From CAKAHY01 sp963522175 (GTDB lineage Bacteria > Bacillota > Clostridia > Lachnospirales > Lachnospiraceae), in assembly GCA_963522175.1 (NCBI GenBank), contig CAUQXC010000001.1:1-64000 (forward strand): a DNA stretch of 64,000 bases, in the 5' to 3' direction. Positions 27,612 to 37,751 of this stretch are shown piece after piece. Position 1 is the stretch's first letter. Every line of letters begins with the position of its first letter. The notes under the pieces are model-generated. The model searched no databases. It was not told where the DNA came from and was given only the letters and a program-made list of their open reading frames with translations. Made by a program: the position numbers and the translations under genes.

Positions 27612-28226
27612 CTACTTTGTCAATTTTTCGGCAACAAAATACTCTGCCGCATTTACCGCATTCGTAACCGCACGCGATGTAATGGTTGCTCCCGAAATAG
27701 CATTTATTTCAGCCTCTCCCGGAGCACCCGACTTTGTTACCGAAAGAGCTGCACCCTTTTTTCCGGTAAACTGAGAATAGAACTCTTCTTCCTTAGCTCT
27801 CATACCGAGACCCGGAGTCTCCGAGATTGAAAGAAAGGCTATTCCGTTTATGATATTTTCCTTACTTATACCTACGGAAATAGATACATCACCGCCGTAA
27901 CCGTCGGCTGAAACCGAACTTATAACATAGCCTATAACATTGCCGCTCTCATCAAGAGCATCAACTATTTCATTGACTTTTACATTTCCGAAATCCTTTG
28001 ATTTAAGCTCTTCGTTTACAGCTTCTATCATAGCGTTTTCTTCTTCATTGTTTTTAAACTCTTTTGCATCGGCAAACACTTCTTTGTAAGCTTCCGCCTT
28101 CGCCGCCATACTTGCCTTTTCTATAGGTTCTTTTGTGATTTGATAAACAAAGCCGAGGCTTATACCCGAAATAAGAGTTATAAGAAACAGTATCAAGGCG
28201 TCTTTAATGTAAGAATTTTTCTTCAT
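27612..28226 (-). CDS. rnfG: Rnf complex subunit G
   Basis: Subunit with one N-terminal membrane helix (about 9-29) and an extracytoplasmic FMN-binding domain. The FMN is covalently attached to threonine in the SGATITSRAV motif (about 178-187). It has 204 residues. Its start codon shares one base with the rnfD stop (TAATG), and it lies 10 bases before rnfE. Confidence 0.96.
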   Translation of the reverse strand: MKKNSYIKDALILFLITLISGISLGFVYQITKEPIEKASMAAKAEAYKEVFADAKEFKNNEEENAMIEAVNEELKSKDFGNVKVNEIVDALDESGNVIGYVISSVSADGYGGDVSISVGISKENIINGIAFLSISETPGLGMRAKEEEFYSQFTGKKGAALSVTKSGAPGEAEINAISGATITSRAVTNAVNAAEYFVAEKLTK

Positions 28227-29179
28227 TATTTTTTACCTCCCACTCCGAATGCTCGTGCCAAGGTATTCTTTTCGATAAGAGGAGCAACTATATTTCCGAT
28301 AATTATAGCATAGCTAACGCCCTCCGCACTTCCGCCGAATAAACGGAAAAGCCCGGTCAAAAGCCCTATAAATACCGCAAAAACATACTGTCCTTTTTTG
28401 GTTACCGGACTTGAAGTATAGTCAGTAGCCATAAAGAAAGCACCGAAAATCAAACCGCCACCAAGAACATGGGCAAGTACATAGTTCAGATTACGCTCGC
28501 CGAAAATAAATACAAATACGGCAACCGTCAATATGTATGTAAGAGGTATTCTTAAGTTAATAACCTTTTTGACAAGCATATACACACCGCCTATCAAAAG
28601 TGCTATAGCCGAAACCTCTCCTATTGTTCCGGGTATTGTTCCCATGAACATATCAAACAAACCGAACTTATAGCCCGTAAAGAAGCTTCCCGCCTTCAAA
28701 GCCGCAAGCGGAGTTGCACCGGATAAAGAATCAAAATCGAGACTCTTCGCCGTAAAATTCGTCATTGTCTTGGCAAAGCTTATAAGAAGAAAGCATCTTG
28801 CGCCGAGCGCCGGATTCATCCAGTTTTGACCTATACCGCCATAAACCTGCTTAACCACGATTATCGCAAATATTCCTCCGAGTACGGCCTGCCACAAAGG
28901 AATGCTCGCCGGGAGATTAAGTGCCAATATAAGACCCGTTACAACGGCTGAAAAATCTCCCGTCGTTATAGGCTTTTTCATTAATTTCTCATAAAAATAC
29001 TCCGATAAAACACAGGCGGCAACTGTTGATATAATAACCAAAAGTGCATTAATCCCGAACTGATACACGCCGAAAGCGGCTGCCGGAAGCATAGCTATGC
29101 ACACATCCGCCATGATGCCCCTTGTTGATGAATTATCTTTTATATGAGGGGAAGCAGAAACATTATATAAATTACTCAT
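28226..29179 (-). CDS. rnfD: Rnf complex subunit D
   Basis: Multi-helix membrane subunit of 317 residues with covalent FMN expected on threonine in DSLSGATPLAAL. It is homologous to NqrB and probably forms part of the ion path. It is coupled to rnfC and rnfG by one-base stop/start overlaps on both sides. Confidence 0.96.
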   Translation of the reverse strand: MSNLYNVSASPHIKDNSSTRGIMADVCIAMLPAAAFGVYQFGINALLVIISTVAACVLSEYFYEKLMKKPITTGDFSAVVTGLILALNLPASIPLWQAVLGGIFAIIVVKQVYGGIGQNWMNPALGARCFLLISFAKTMTNFTAKSLDFDSLSGATPLAALKAGSFFTGYKFGLFDMFMGTIPGTIGEVSAIALLIGGVYMLVKKVINLRIPLTYILTVAVFVFIFGERNLNYVLAHVLGGGLIFGAFFMATDYTSSPVTKKGQYVFAVFIGLLTGLFRLFGGSAEGVSYAIIIGNIVAPLIEKNTLARAFGVGGKK

Positions 29180-30525
29180 TATTTGCTTACCTCCTTTTTA
29201 GGAGCATTTTTTCTGTCTGCCAAAATAGTTTGTCTCATAAGCTTAAACGCCTGAGTTAAAGGTCTCTTGGCAGGGCAAACGTATGAACAGCTTCCGCATT
29301 CTATACACTCCATACCGTGAACCTTTTCAAAATTCTCTTTATCCGTGCGCAAAGCATAATCCATCATTATTACAGGTGTAATATGGCTCGGACATGCTTC
29401 CACACATCTTCCGCATTTTATGCAAGGAGTCTCCGGCTGGTTTGCCACATCATCCACAGTCATGGCAAGAACGGATCCCGAGGTTTTGACTACCGGTATA
29501 TCAAGAGTATACAGAGCCATTCCCATCATAGGACCGCCGCTTATCAATTTTGTAGGCTCGGTCTTGAAGCCTCCCGCAGATTCCACTACGGCACTGTGCA
29601 AAACACCGAGTCTCACTTTGTAGTTTGCCGGATTTGCGATCGCATCTCCGGTAAGACTCATTACTCTTTCAACAAGGGGCTTTGAGTGAGATACCGCATC
29701 GCTTATTGCTATAATTGTGGTGACATTTTGAACAACACAGCCCACATCAGCCGGCAACATTCTGTGATTAATTTCTCTCAGAGTTATAGCTTTGATGATG
29801 GAACGCTCTCCGCCTTGCGGATACTTTGTTTTTAACGGGCATACTTTTATTTTCGCCTCATTCTCGCAGAGCTTCGTCAAAACGTCTATAGCCTCAGGTT
29901 TGTTGTCCTCTATACCGATAACGGCCTTGGCATTATCAAATAAAGACAACACAATTTTGACCCCGTTAATGATGTCCTCCGGTCTTTCGAGCATCATGCG
30001 GTAGTCGCTTGTCAAATACGGCTCACACTCCGCCGCATTCACCAAAATGTAGTCAATTTCATCAGGCTTTGGAGGACTCAACTTTACATGGGTGGGAAAA
30101 CCTGCTCCTCCCATGCCGACAATACCGGCTTCTTTTATGATATCCAGTATCTCCTGTTTCGACAATTTTGCGAAGTCTCTCTCTTGCCCGAAGCCATCGA
30201 CCGTTTTGTATTCTTCGTCATTTTCAATGACAACACAATTAGACATAGAGCCGTTGGCTATACGCCTGTTCTCTATCTTCTTTACCTTACCTGAAACCGA
30301 GCTTATGATGTTTGCAGATACGAAAGAAGTAGCTTCGCCTATCTTTTGTCCCACCAAAACTTCGTCCCCCACCTTGACAACAGGGTTGGCGGCAGCTCCG
30401 ATGTGCTGGAACATAGGATAGACCATCTCTCCCGAAATAGGGAGATCCTTAATAGGAGAGTTCATTGTTAGAGCTTTACCGTCATATTCCGGATGAACTC
30501 CTCCACTAAATGTAGGCATTCCCAT
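29179..30525 (-). CDS. rnfC: Rnf complex subunit C
   Basis: Peripheral NADH-binding subunit. It has an N-terminal barrel-sandwich segment (FSGGVHPEYDGK), a glycine-rich GMGGAGFPTHVK nucleotide/FMN-binding loop and two C-terminal 4Fe-4S motifs (CIKCGRCVEACP and CIECGSCSYVCP). The ATG at 30525 (448 residues) has a GAGGAAA site; a start 45 bases upstream adds a lysine-rich stretch without family support. It is the first gene of the rnf operon. Confidence 0.95.
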   Translation of the reverse strand: MGMPTFSGGVHPEYDGKALTMNSPIKDLPISGEMVYPMFQHIGAAANPVVKVGDEVLVGQKIGEATSFVSANIISSVSGKVKKIENRRIANGSMSNCVVIENDEEYKTVDGFGQERDFAKLSKQEILDIIKEAGIVGMGGAGFPTHVKLSPPKPDEIDYILVNAAECEPYLTSDYRMMLERPEDIINGVKIVLSLFDNAKAVIGIEDNKPEAIDVLTKLCENEAKIKVCPLKTKYPQGGERSIIKAITLREINHRMLPADVGCVVQNVTTIIAISDAVSHSKPLVERVMSLTGDAIANPANYKVRLGVLHSAVVESAGGFKTEPTKLISGGPMMGMALYTLDIPVVKTSGSVLAMTVDDVANQPETPCIKCGRCVEACPSHITPVIMMDYALRTDKENFEKVHGMECIECGSCSYVCPAKRPLTQAFKLMRQTILADRKNAPKKEVSK

Positions 30526-30560
30526 TATTTTTTCCTCTTTCCTTTTTTTACTTTTGTATA

Positions 30561-30590
30561 ATTTTACCATAAATGCTAACCAAATTTCAA
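30561..30590 (-). promoter_or_regulatory. Promoter for rnfCDGEAB
   Basis: TTGAAA (30585-30590) and TAAAAT (30561-30566) with an 18-base spacer on the minus strand, about 30 bases upstream of the rnfC start region. Confidence 0.5.
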
Positions 30591-30646
30591 CATCTATGCC
30601 ATTTATTGGTGTTCTTTTTAAAAAACACAGAAGGGCTTTTATATAT

Positions 30647-31561
30647 TTAGCTCAATTTAATTCTCTTATCGGGAAGCTGCGCCAGTACAGTTGCAACAAG
30701 AACAAGTCCGCAACCGGTCATTTCTCTCATACTCATTTCCTGATGCAATATGAAATATGCCGCCAAAGCCGCAAAAACCGATTCCAAACTCATTATTAAA
30801 GATGCCATCACGGGGTTAACGCTTTTTTGTCCCAAAACCTGAAAGGTGTATCCGAGTCCGCAGCTCAGCACCCCCGTATATATTATAGGCTTATAAGCTT
30901 TTATTATATTCGCTATGGTTGGAGCCTCTCTTATAAAAGCCACAATAAGCGCAATAAGACCTGCAACAAGAAACTGCATGAGAGTTATGAGTATACCGTC
31001 ACCGAGTTTTGAATATTTGTCTATAGCCATTATATGAAAAGAAAAAAACAAAGCTGAAAGCAAAACCAGAAGATCCCCTTTAGACAATACGAATTCTTCT
31101 TTCATGGTAAGAAAATAAAATCCCAGTATACTGATAAGAACGCAGACAAGCAGCTTTTTACCTATTTTTTCTCCCATAAAAAGCTTAAGTATGGGCACGA
31201 TAATTATATATAAAACCGTGATAAATCCCGCTTTTCCGACACTTGTATATAAAAGTCCCGTTTGCTGTGACATGGCGGCAAAGCTTAAAATCAGTCCTAT
31301 GATTAAGCCGCCTTTTACTCCGTACACAATATCCTTACTTTTAAACACTTTTTCGCCCGAGGCAAACCTGTCCCTATGAAATATAAAAAACACCGGTACC
31401 AAAAAAAGTCCGCCCAGTAAAAATCTCATTGCATTAAATGTATTTGGTCCCACGCTTTCCATTCCGACGGTTTGAAAAACGAAAGCCAAACCCCAAACCA
31501 CAGAGGTAAGCGTAAGCAGGGCACCGCCCAAAATTGTTTTTGTATTATTTTTATCAACCAT
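30647..31561 (-). CDS. EamA/DMT-family transporter
   Basis: Membrane protein of 304 residues with ten hydrophobic segments in two EamA repeats, a family of metabolite exporters and importers (drug/metabolite transporter superfamily). The start of each repeat is visible (ALLTLTSVVWGLAFVFQT and the YTGVLSCGLGYTFQ region). No substrate can be inferred. It appears to be transcribed alone, between the argS terminator and the rnf promoter. The ribosome site is weak. Confidence 0.85.
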   Translation of the reverse strand: MVDKNNTKTILGGALLTLTSVVWGLAFVFQTVGMESVGPNTFNAMRFLLGGLFLVPVFFIFHRDRFASGEKVFKSKDIVYGVKGGLIIGLILSFAAMSQQTGLLYTSVGKAGFITVLYIIIVPILKLFMGEKIGKKLLVCVLISILGFYFLTMKEEFVLSKGDLLVLLSALFFSFHIMAIDKYSKLGDGILITLMQFLVAGLIALIVAFIREAPTIANIIKAYKPIIYTGVLSCGLGYTFQVLGQKSVNPVMASLIMSLESVFAALAAYFILHQEMSMREMTGCGLVLVATVLAQLPDKRIKLS

Positions 31562-31603
31562 AATTTTTTCAGAGTAAAACTCCTAATCTCCTCCACAATA
31601 TAA

Positions 31604-31634
31604 AAACCCGATAAAAATATTTTTCTCGGGTTTT
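31604..31634 (-). terminator. Terminator after argS
   Basis: AAAACCCGA and TCGGGTTTT arms with an A/T-rich loop that itself can pair, followed on the minus strand by TTTATATTG. Confidence 0.75.
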
Positions 31635-31654
31635 AGAATACCTTTGTTAAAATC

Positions 31655-33454
31655 CTACATATAATCGGGAGCTCTCATTCCCAAGGCATCTATACAGGTA
31701 TTAAGTATATCTTTTGTAAGGCTTATCAAAGCCAAATACGATCTTTTCTCCTTCTCGTCTTCCTTTGACAAAATATTTACGTCATGATAAAAGCTGTTAA
31801 AGGAATTTGATAAAGAGTAAATATACTGACAAAGCTTATGAGGTGCGAGTTCCGTATATGCTATGTTCATAACATCATTGAACTTCGCAAGCTCCAAAGA
31901 CAAATTTTTTTCCACAACACTTCTTGCAGGAAGCAAATCGGATATATCCGCATCCGAACCGCCCGCCTCGGCGTATTTCTTCAGTATGGAACCTATTCTT
32001 ACTATTGTATATAAAATATAAGGTCCTGTATTTCCTTCAAAAGAAGTGAACTTGTCCATATCGAAAATATAGTCTTTGGAAGCCTGATTCGACAAATCCG
32101 CATATTTAAGAGCCGCAAGCCCTACTGTTTGCGCTATCTTTCTTGCTTCTTCGTCCTCAATATCTCTGCCCGATTTTATCTTACTGTAAACACAGTCACA
32201 TACGTCGGATATTAAGGTTTCAAGGCGCATAACACCTCCATCTCTTGTTTTAAAAGGCTTTCCGTCTTTTCCGTTTACCGTTCCGAAGCCTATATGTGTA
32301 AGCTTTTGCGTATCTTCTACAAGGGATGCGAGGCGTGCCACTCTGAAAACCTGATTAAAATGCATACTCTGCCTTACATCCGCAACATATATCATTTCAT
32401 CCGGTTTATAAAGCTCCTGCCTTTCAACTATAGTTGCAAGATCCGAGGTTGCATAGAGTGCCGCGCCGTCCGACTTTCTTACAAGACAAGGCGGCATTTC
32501 GATTTTATCATCCTCCTTTGCAACATCCACAACCAAAGCACCCTTGCTTTCATAAGCAAGGTTTTTGTTTATTAAATCATCTATAAGCGCCGGTATATAC
32601 TTTTGAACGTCACTCTCGCCTTTCCAAAGGTCAAAGCTTACATCCAACTTTTCGTAATTTTTCTTTAAATCCGCAACCGAAACGCTCAGTATATGTCTCC
32701 AGATAGCCGTGAACGCTCTGTCTCCGTTTTGAAGCTTGAACGTAGCCTCCATAGCCTTAGCTTTAAAATCCTCCGCTTTTCTTATCTCTTCTTCGCTTGC
32801 GTCGTCTTTATACTTGGTCTTTGCGGAAGCCGTAGGATATATTTCTTCAAGCTCGCTTATCGTAAACGGTGGGGTATCGGGATACTCTCCGGTAAAGCTT
32901 TCGTCGAAATAAGGCAGTTCCGGTTTTCTGCATCTTAACTCTTCAATGATGAGTCCCATTTGAAGTCCCCAGTCACCGAGGTGAATATCACCTAAAACCT
33001 TATCTCCCTTATATCTGAGAATTCTTTTAATACTTTCTCCTATTACGGCGGAACGAAGGTGTCCCACATGCAAAGGCTTTGCAACATTAGGACCGCCGTA
33101 GTCCAGAATAACGGTCTTTTGTTCTCCCTTTTCAAGTCCGTAGTTTTCTTCTCCGGACATATCTTTAAGGTATTTACACAAGCCCTCTTCGCTCAGTCTG
33201 ATATTTATAAAGCCCGGCATAACGGCTTTAATCTCGGAAAACAATGCATTTTTTTCCAATTCCTTCGCAACGTCATTTGCTATATCTATAGGCTTCTTTC
33301 CTATCTTTTTTGCAAGAGCCATAGCCGCATTACACTGATATTCGCATAAATCCGGTCTGTTGGACAGACTTGCCGCAGCTCCCGCCGAATCGTATCCGCA
33401 CTTTTCAAATGCCAGTCTTATATCTTTTGAAATCAAGTCTAAAATTGTATACAT
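31655..33454 (-). CDS. argS: Arginyl-tRNA synthetase
   Basis: Class I synthetase that charges tRNA-Arg. It has the N-terminal Add-1 domain, the HIGH signature as KPLHVGHLRS, and a C-terminal DALR anticodon-binding domain. There is no canonical KMSKS, which is common in ArgS. It has 599 residues. GGAG precedes the ATG. I see no T-box leader; only about 70 bases separate it from efp, and these hold the efp terminator. Confidence 0.96.
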   Translation of the reverse strand: MYTILDLISKDIRLAFEKCGYDSAGAAASLSNRPDLCEYQCNAAMALAKKIGKKPIDIANDVAKELEKNALFSEIKAVMPGFINIRLSEEGLCKYLKDMSGEENYGLEKGEQKTVILDYGGPNVAKPLHVGHLRSAVIGESIKRILRYKGDKVLGDIHLGDWGLQMGLIIEELRCRKPELPYFDESFTGEYPDTPPFTISELEEIYPTASAKTKYKDDASEEEIRKAEDFKAKAMEATFKLQNGDRAFTAIWRHILSVSVADLKKNYEKLDVSFDLWKGESDVQKYIPALIDDLINKNLAYESKGALVVDVAKEDDKIEMPPCLVRKSDGAALYATSDLATIVERQELYKPDEMIYVADVRQSMHFNQVFRVARLASLVEDTQKLTHIGFGTVNGKDGKPFKTRDGGVMRLETLISDVCDCVYSKIKSGRDIEDEEARKIAQTVGLAALKYADLSNQASKDYIFDMDKFTSFEGNTGPYILYTIVRIGSILKKYAEAGGSDADISDLLPARSVVEKNLSLELAKFNDVMNIAYTELAPHKLCQYIYSLSNSFNSFYHDVNILSKEDEKEKRSYLALISLTKDILNTCIDALGMRAPDYM

Positions 33455-33484
33455 ACTAACTCCATCTGTACTGTAAAATATAAA

Positions 33485-33507
33485 AAGCGACTCACGGGAA
33501 GTCGCTT
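33485..33507 (-). terminator. Terminator after efp
   Basis: AAGCGACT and AGTCGCTT form a perfect 8-base stem with a 7-base loop, followed on the minus strand by TTTATATTTTAC. Confidence 0.85.
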
Positions 33508-33527
33508 ATAAATATATAAAGTGTAAA

Positions 33528-34088
33528 TTAAACTCTGGACAGATACTCTCCTGTTCTCGTATCTATCTTAATTTTATCACCAATATTTACAAATAATGGT
33601 ACATAAACTGTCGCACCCGTTTCAACAGTTGCCGGCTTCGAAGCGTTTGTGGCTGTATTTCCTGCAAGGCCCGGTTCCGTTTCTGTTATTTCAAGCTCAA
33701 CAAACAAAGGAGGTTCTACAGAGAACACATCACCGTTAAAAGAGCATATCTTAACCATTTCGTTTTCTTTAACAAACTTAAGTGCATCCCCAACCTTGTC
33801 ATTATTCAAAGCTATCTGGTCATAGGTTTCCGTATTCATAAAATTGTGCATCTCGCCGTCGGAATATAAATATTGCATCTCGGCTCTGTCGATACGTGCC
33901 TGCGGGAACTTCTCCGTAGGACGGAAAGTACGCTCCACCACACTTCCGGTTCTTACGTTTTTAATCTTTGTTCTTACAAAAGCTGCACCCTTACCCGGTT
34001 TCACGTGCTGAAACTCTATTATCTGAAATACTTGACCTTCCTCTATCTCTAAGGTAAGACCGTTTTTAAAATCTCCAGCTGAAATCAT
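33528..34088 (-). CDS. efp: Elongation factor P
   Basis: Three-domain tRNA-like factor that rescues ribosomes stalled at proline runs. The tip loop that is modified in other bacteria reads KPGKGAAFVR, with a lysine at the usual site. The ATG at 34088 (186 residues) was preferred to a TTG six bases upstream because the GGGAGG site is then 9 bases away. It has its own promoter and terminator. Confidence 0.95.
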   Translation of the reverse strand: MISAGDFKNGLTLEIEEGQVFQIIEFQHVKPGKGAAFVRTKIKNVRTGSVVERTFRPTEKFPQARIDRAEMQYLYSDGEMHNFMNTETYDQIALNNDKVGDALKFVKENEMVKICSFNGDVFSVEPPLFVELEITETEPGLAGNTATNASKPATVETGATVYVPLFVNIGDKIKIDTRTGEYLSRV

Positions 34089-34122
34089 TAACAATTTCCT
34101 CCCTAAATAACATTTGTGTTAT

Positions 34123-34151
34123 ATTCTATAATAAAACCTTATATTTCGCAA
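34123..34151 (-). promoter_or_regulatory. Promoter for efp
   Basis: TTGCGA (34146-34151) and TAGAAT (34123-34128) with a 17-base spacer on the minus strand. Confidence 0.45.
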
Positions 34152-34158
34152 GGATTTT
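34133..34158 (-). terminator. Possible terminator after the GNAT gene
   Basis: AAAACCTT and AAGGATTTT can pair with one bulge, followed on the minus strand by TTTTATTATAG. It overlaps the proposed efp promoter, so one of the two assignments may be wrong. Confidence 0.4.
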
Positions 34159-34178
34159 ATTATAAATAATATGTATTT

Positions 34179-34745
34179 TTACTTATCAAGCAAATATATA
34201 TCCGGCTCGAATTTATTACTGCTGTATGCGTTTATAATGGCTTTTGTCTCCTCTATGAGCTCTTTAAAGGCTTCGATTTGTATTTTTTCTCCTCTGAACA
34301 GAACTTCAAAGCGCATACCTACATAAGCCATACCGTAGCCGGCTTCCTTGTAGCCGTTCCTCAAATAAAATTTCTTTCTGGTAAGCCTTTGCGCATTATT
34401 TTTCGCTTTCCCGTCTATTTCCTCCAAGTCGAGAATAATCTGAAAATCCTCATATTCCCTGGTCATAAGCTCAAGAACCTTGCCTCCGTAACCCCTTCTT
34501 CTGAGATGAGTGTTTACTGTTAAAAAGTAAATGTATACACAGGGGGCTTTCTTAAAAACCAGATAAAAAGCAATGAAACTCTCCCCGTCATACACAGCCT
34601 TAAAATCTACTTCCCCGTGTCTTGTCATTTCAAGAATTTCGGATACCTCTATCCTCTCTTCTAGGGGAAATGCCTCCGTATTCAAAGCTTCAAGCTCCGC
34701 CATATGCAAAAATTCTTTGTCTATTTTTACCGTTCTTAAATTCAT
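34179..34745 (-). CDS. GNAT-family N-acetyltransferase
   Basis: 188-residue protein with the acetyl-CoA-binding core of the GNAT fold: VYIYFLTVNTHLRRRGYGGKVLELM, where RRRGYG is the pyrophosphate-binding motif A (Q/RxxGxG/A). The substrate is unknown. It sits 15 bases after hemW and is probably the last gene of the lepA-hemW unit. The ribosome site (TTGGAAA) is weak. Confidence 0.8.
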   Translation of the reverse strand: MNLRTVKIDKEFLHMAELEALNTEAFPLEERIEVSEILEMTRHGEVDFKAVYDGESFIAFYLVFKKAPCVYIYFLTVNTHLRRRGYGGKVLELMTREYEDFQIILDLEEIDGKAKNNAQRLTRKKFYLRNGYKEAGYGMAYVGMRFEVLFRGEKIQIEAFKELIEETKAIINAYSSNKFEPDIYLLDK

Positions 34746-34760
34746 TTTTCCAATCCCTAT

Positions 34761-35918
34761 TTACCTGTCAAATAAAAAGTCCGACATAACCCTGTTGCTC
34801 AGATCCAGCCCCTTCTCGGTTAAGAAAAGGTTCGGCTGTCTATAGTTTAAAAGCTTCAATAACATATTTTTATTAATCGCCTTTTCAAAAACACTGAACA
34901 TATTGTGACCGAATTTTTTATAAAATTCACTACCCGACACTCCCTTTGTAAGTCTCAAACCCAAAATCATAAACTCTTCCATCTTATCAAATTCGCTCAG
35001 CTCACTCACATTTTGATATAAAGGTGTCAAATCCCTTGAAAAATCAAGACTTAGATAGGTGTTTAAATCCTTTTCAACATTAAAGCGCCTATCCATAACC
35101 ATGCCGGATGCTCCGAGTCCGAGTCCCAGATACTCCTCCCCTGTCCAGTATCCCACATTATGCCTGCACTCTTTTCCGTCTTTTGCGTAATTGCTTATCT
35201 CATATCTTTCATAGCCGTTTTTCGCCAAATATTCCTTGGCAAACTTATACATCTGCCTGTCAAGCTCTTCGCTCGGCAAATGCTTTTTCCCCTCCTTGGT
35301 GGAAAAATATTTATGAAAAACCGTACCCTCCTCTATTATCAGAGAGTATACCGATATGTGCTCCGGCTTTAACATCACAACCTTTTTAAGGCCGGTTTTA
35401 AAGCTTTCAAAGCTCTGTGCCGGTATCGCATTCATCAAATCTATATTGACATTGTCAAAGCCCTCTTCCCTTACCTGCTGATAACTTTCCAAAAAATCAT
35501 CATAGGTATGTATTCTTCCAAGAAGCTTAAGCTCCTTGTCGTTTGTACTTTGCAGACCTAAGCTTATTCTGTTGATTCCCGATTGTTTATAGTAGCCGAG
35601 CTTATCCTGATTTATGCTTCCCGGATTACATTCTATAGTAATCTCGGCACTTGCCTCCACCACAAAATTTTCGTATATTGCACTCATTATATCGCAAATT
35701 TGCGCACCCTTAAGAATCGAAGGAGTACCTCCGCCTATAAAAATCGTACTTATCTGATAATCTCTGTAATATTCTCCTTGAGCTCTTATCTCTTTAATAA
35801 GCTGTTCAACGTAAGCTTGGTGGCTCTCCTCACTTGCAGGTCCCGAAAGAAAGTCGCAGTATTTGCATTTCTGAGTACAAAAAGGGATATGGACATACAG
35901 TTCCAACCTTTTCTTCAT
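34761..35918 (-). CDS. hemW: HemW, radical SAM haem chaperone-like protein
   Basis: Radical SAM protein of the HemW family, often mislabelled oxygen-independent coproporphyrinogen oxidase. The cluster motif CTQKCKYCDF (Cys14, 18, 21) lies near the N-terminus; FIGGGTPSIL and GLQSTNDKELKLLGR follow. The extra N-terminal cysteine pattern of HemN is missing, so a haem chaperone is more likely. The lepA-hemW order is common in Firmicutes, and only 18 bases separate them. Confidence 0.9.
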   Translation of the reverse strand: MKKRLELYVHIPFCTQKCKYCDFLSGPASEESHQAYVEQLIKEIRAQGEYYRDYQISTIFIGGGTPSILKGAQICDIMSAIYENFVVEASAEITIECNPGSINQDKLGYYKQSGINRISLGLQSTNDKELKLLGRIHTYDDFLESYQQVREEGFDNVNIDLMNAIPAQSFESFKTGLKKVVMLKPEHISVYSLIIEEGTVFHKYFSTKEGKKHLPSEELDRQMYKFAKEYLAKNGYERYEISNYAKDGKECRHNVGYWTGEEYLGLGLGASGMVMDRRFNVEKDLNTYLSLDFSRDLTPLYQNVSELSEFDKMEEFMILGLRLTKGVSGSEFYKKFGHNMFSVFEKAINKNMLLKLLNYRQPNLFLTEKGLDLSNRVMSDFLFDR

Positions 35919-35936
35919 CGTTTTACCTTCTCTTAT

Positions 35937-37751
35937 CTATTCTTCATCCAACTTAAGCACGCTCATGAATGCTTTCTGCGGTATTTCCACATTGCCTACC
36001 TGTCTCATTCGCTTCTTACCTTCTTTTTGTTTTTCAAGAAGCTTTTTCTTTCTCGTTATATCTCCGCCGTAGCACTTTGCCAAAACGTCTTTTCTCATGG
36101 CTCTGACCGTTTCTCTTGCTATGATTTTTCCTCCTACGGCTGCCTGAATAGGAATTTCAAACAGGTGTCTCGGAATTTCTTCCTTAAGTTTTTCACACAT
36201 TTTTCTTCCTCTCTCATAAGCGGAAGATGAGTGCACTATAAATGAAAGAGCATCCACCTGCTCCTTGTTTATAAGTATATCGAGCTTGCACAGTGTGGAA
36301 GGAACATAACCTTTTAAATCATAATCAAGAGAAGCATAACCCCTCGACCTTGATTTTAAAGCATCAAAAAAGTCATATATAATCTCGTTAAGAGGCAACT
36401 CATATTTAAGCACAGCCCTGTTTTCCTCTATATATTCCATGCTGATATAGGTACCTCGCCTTTCCTGGCAAAGCGTCATTATCGCACCTACAAATTCTTT
36501 AGTAAGCATAATCTCGGCAGATACTATAGGCTCTTCCATGTGCTCTATCTCACTAGACTCCGGCAAATTTGAGGGATTTGTAAGACTTATCATTTCACCG
36601 TTTGTCTTAAATACCTTGTATACAACTCCCGGAGCCGTGGTTACAAGGTCAAGATTATACTCTCTTTCAAGTCTTTCCTGAATAATTTCCAAATGTAAAA
36701 GTCCCAAAAATCCGCAACGAAAACCGAAGCCCAAAGCTAAGGACGTTTCAGGCTCGTAAAAAAGCGATGCATCATTTAACTGCAATTTTTCAAGAGCATC
36801 TCTTAAATCGTTATATTTTGCGCCGTCCGCCGGATACAGACCGCAGTAAACCATAGGCGTTACCTTTTTATATCCCGGTAAGGCTTCCTTACAAGGTCTG
36901 TTTGCATTTGTTATTGTATCTCCGACTCTCGTGTCTTTAACATTTTTAATACTTGCCGTAATATAACCTACCATACCCGCACTGAGCTCATCGCACTGTA
37001 TGAACTGTCCGGCACCGAAATAACCGACTTCCACAACGGTTTCCTTGGCTCCTGTAGCAAGCATATGTATCATATCGCCTTTTTTAACGCTTCCTTCTTT
37101 GATTCTCACAAAAACTATAACCCCTCTGTAGGAATCATATAAGGAGTCGAAGATAAGCGCCTGCAAAGGTGCGGACACATCTCCTGTAGGTGAGGGAACC
37201 CTATGAACTATAGCCTCCAATACGTCCTCTATATTAAGACCGGCTTTTGCCGATATTCTCGGTGCATCTACAGCCTCTATGCCTATGACATCCTCTATTT
37301 CGTGCGCAACATATTCGGGATTTGCCCCCGGTAAATCAATTTTATTTATAACCGGGAATACCTCAAGATTATGGTCAAGAGCCAGATAAACATTTGCAAG
37401 TGTTTGTGCTTCTATGCCCTGAGCCGCATCCACTACAAGTATAGCTCCGTCACAAGCGGCAAGAGCTCTGGAAACTTCATAGTTAAAGTCAACATGCCCC
37501 GGCGTGTCTATAAGGTTGAAAATATATTCTTCACCGTCCTTTGCCTTGTAAACGGTTCTGACCGCCTGAGATTTTATGGTTATACCTCTTTCTCTCTCAA
37601 GTTCCATGTTATCGAGAACCTGAGATTGCATTTCTCTGCTTGTAAGCAAGCCCGTTTTTTCTATTATTCTGTCGGCAAGAGTTGATTTGCCATGATCTAT
37701 ATGAGCTATAATACAAAAATTTCTTATTTTCTTCTGGTCGATTATCGACAT
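35937..37751 (-). CDS. lepA: Elongation factor 4 (LepA)
   Basis: Ribosome-associated GTPase of 604 residues. G1 is AHIDHGKST (15-23), G3 is DTPGHVDF, G4 is NKIDLP, and the LepA-specific C-terminal domain ends with KRMRQVGNVEIPQKAFMSVL. It heads the lepA-hemW-GNAT unit. Confidence 0.97.
   Translation of the reverse strand: MSIIDQKKIRNFCIIAHIDHGKSTLADRIIEKTGLLTSREMQSQVLDNMELERERGITIKSQAVRTVYKAKDGEEYIFNLIDTPGHVDFNYEVSRALAACDGAILVVDAAQGIEAQTLANVYLALDHNLEVFPVINKIDLPGANPEYVAHEIEDVIGIEAVDAPRISAKAGLNIEDVLEAIVHRVPSPTGDVSAPLQALIFDSLYDSYRGVIVFVRIKEGSVKKGDMIHMLATGAKETVVEVGYFGAGQFIQCDELSAGMVGYITASIKNVKDTRVGDTITNANRPCKEALPGYKKVTPMVYCGLYPADGAKYNDLRDALEKLQLNDASLFYEPETSLALGFGFRCGFLGLLHLEIIQERLEREYNLDLVTTAPGVVYKVFKTNGEMISLTNPSNLPESSEIEHMEEPIVSAEIMLTKEFVGAIMTLCQERRGTYISMEYIEENRAVLKYELPLNEIIYDFFDALKSRSRGYASLDYDLKGYVPSTLCKLDILINKEQVDALSFIVHSSSAYERGRKMCEKLKEEIPRHLFEIPIQAAVGGKIIARETVRAMRKDVLAKCYGGDITRKKKLLEKQKEGKKRMRQVGNVEIPQKAFMSVLKLDEE

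Noticed and set aside
33455..33527. T-box leader for argS
   Set aside because: Only about 70 bases, mostly occupied by the efp terminator, separate the genes.
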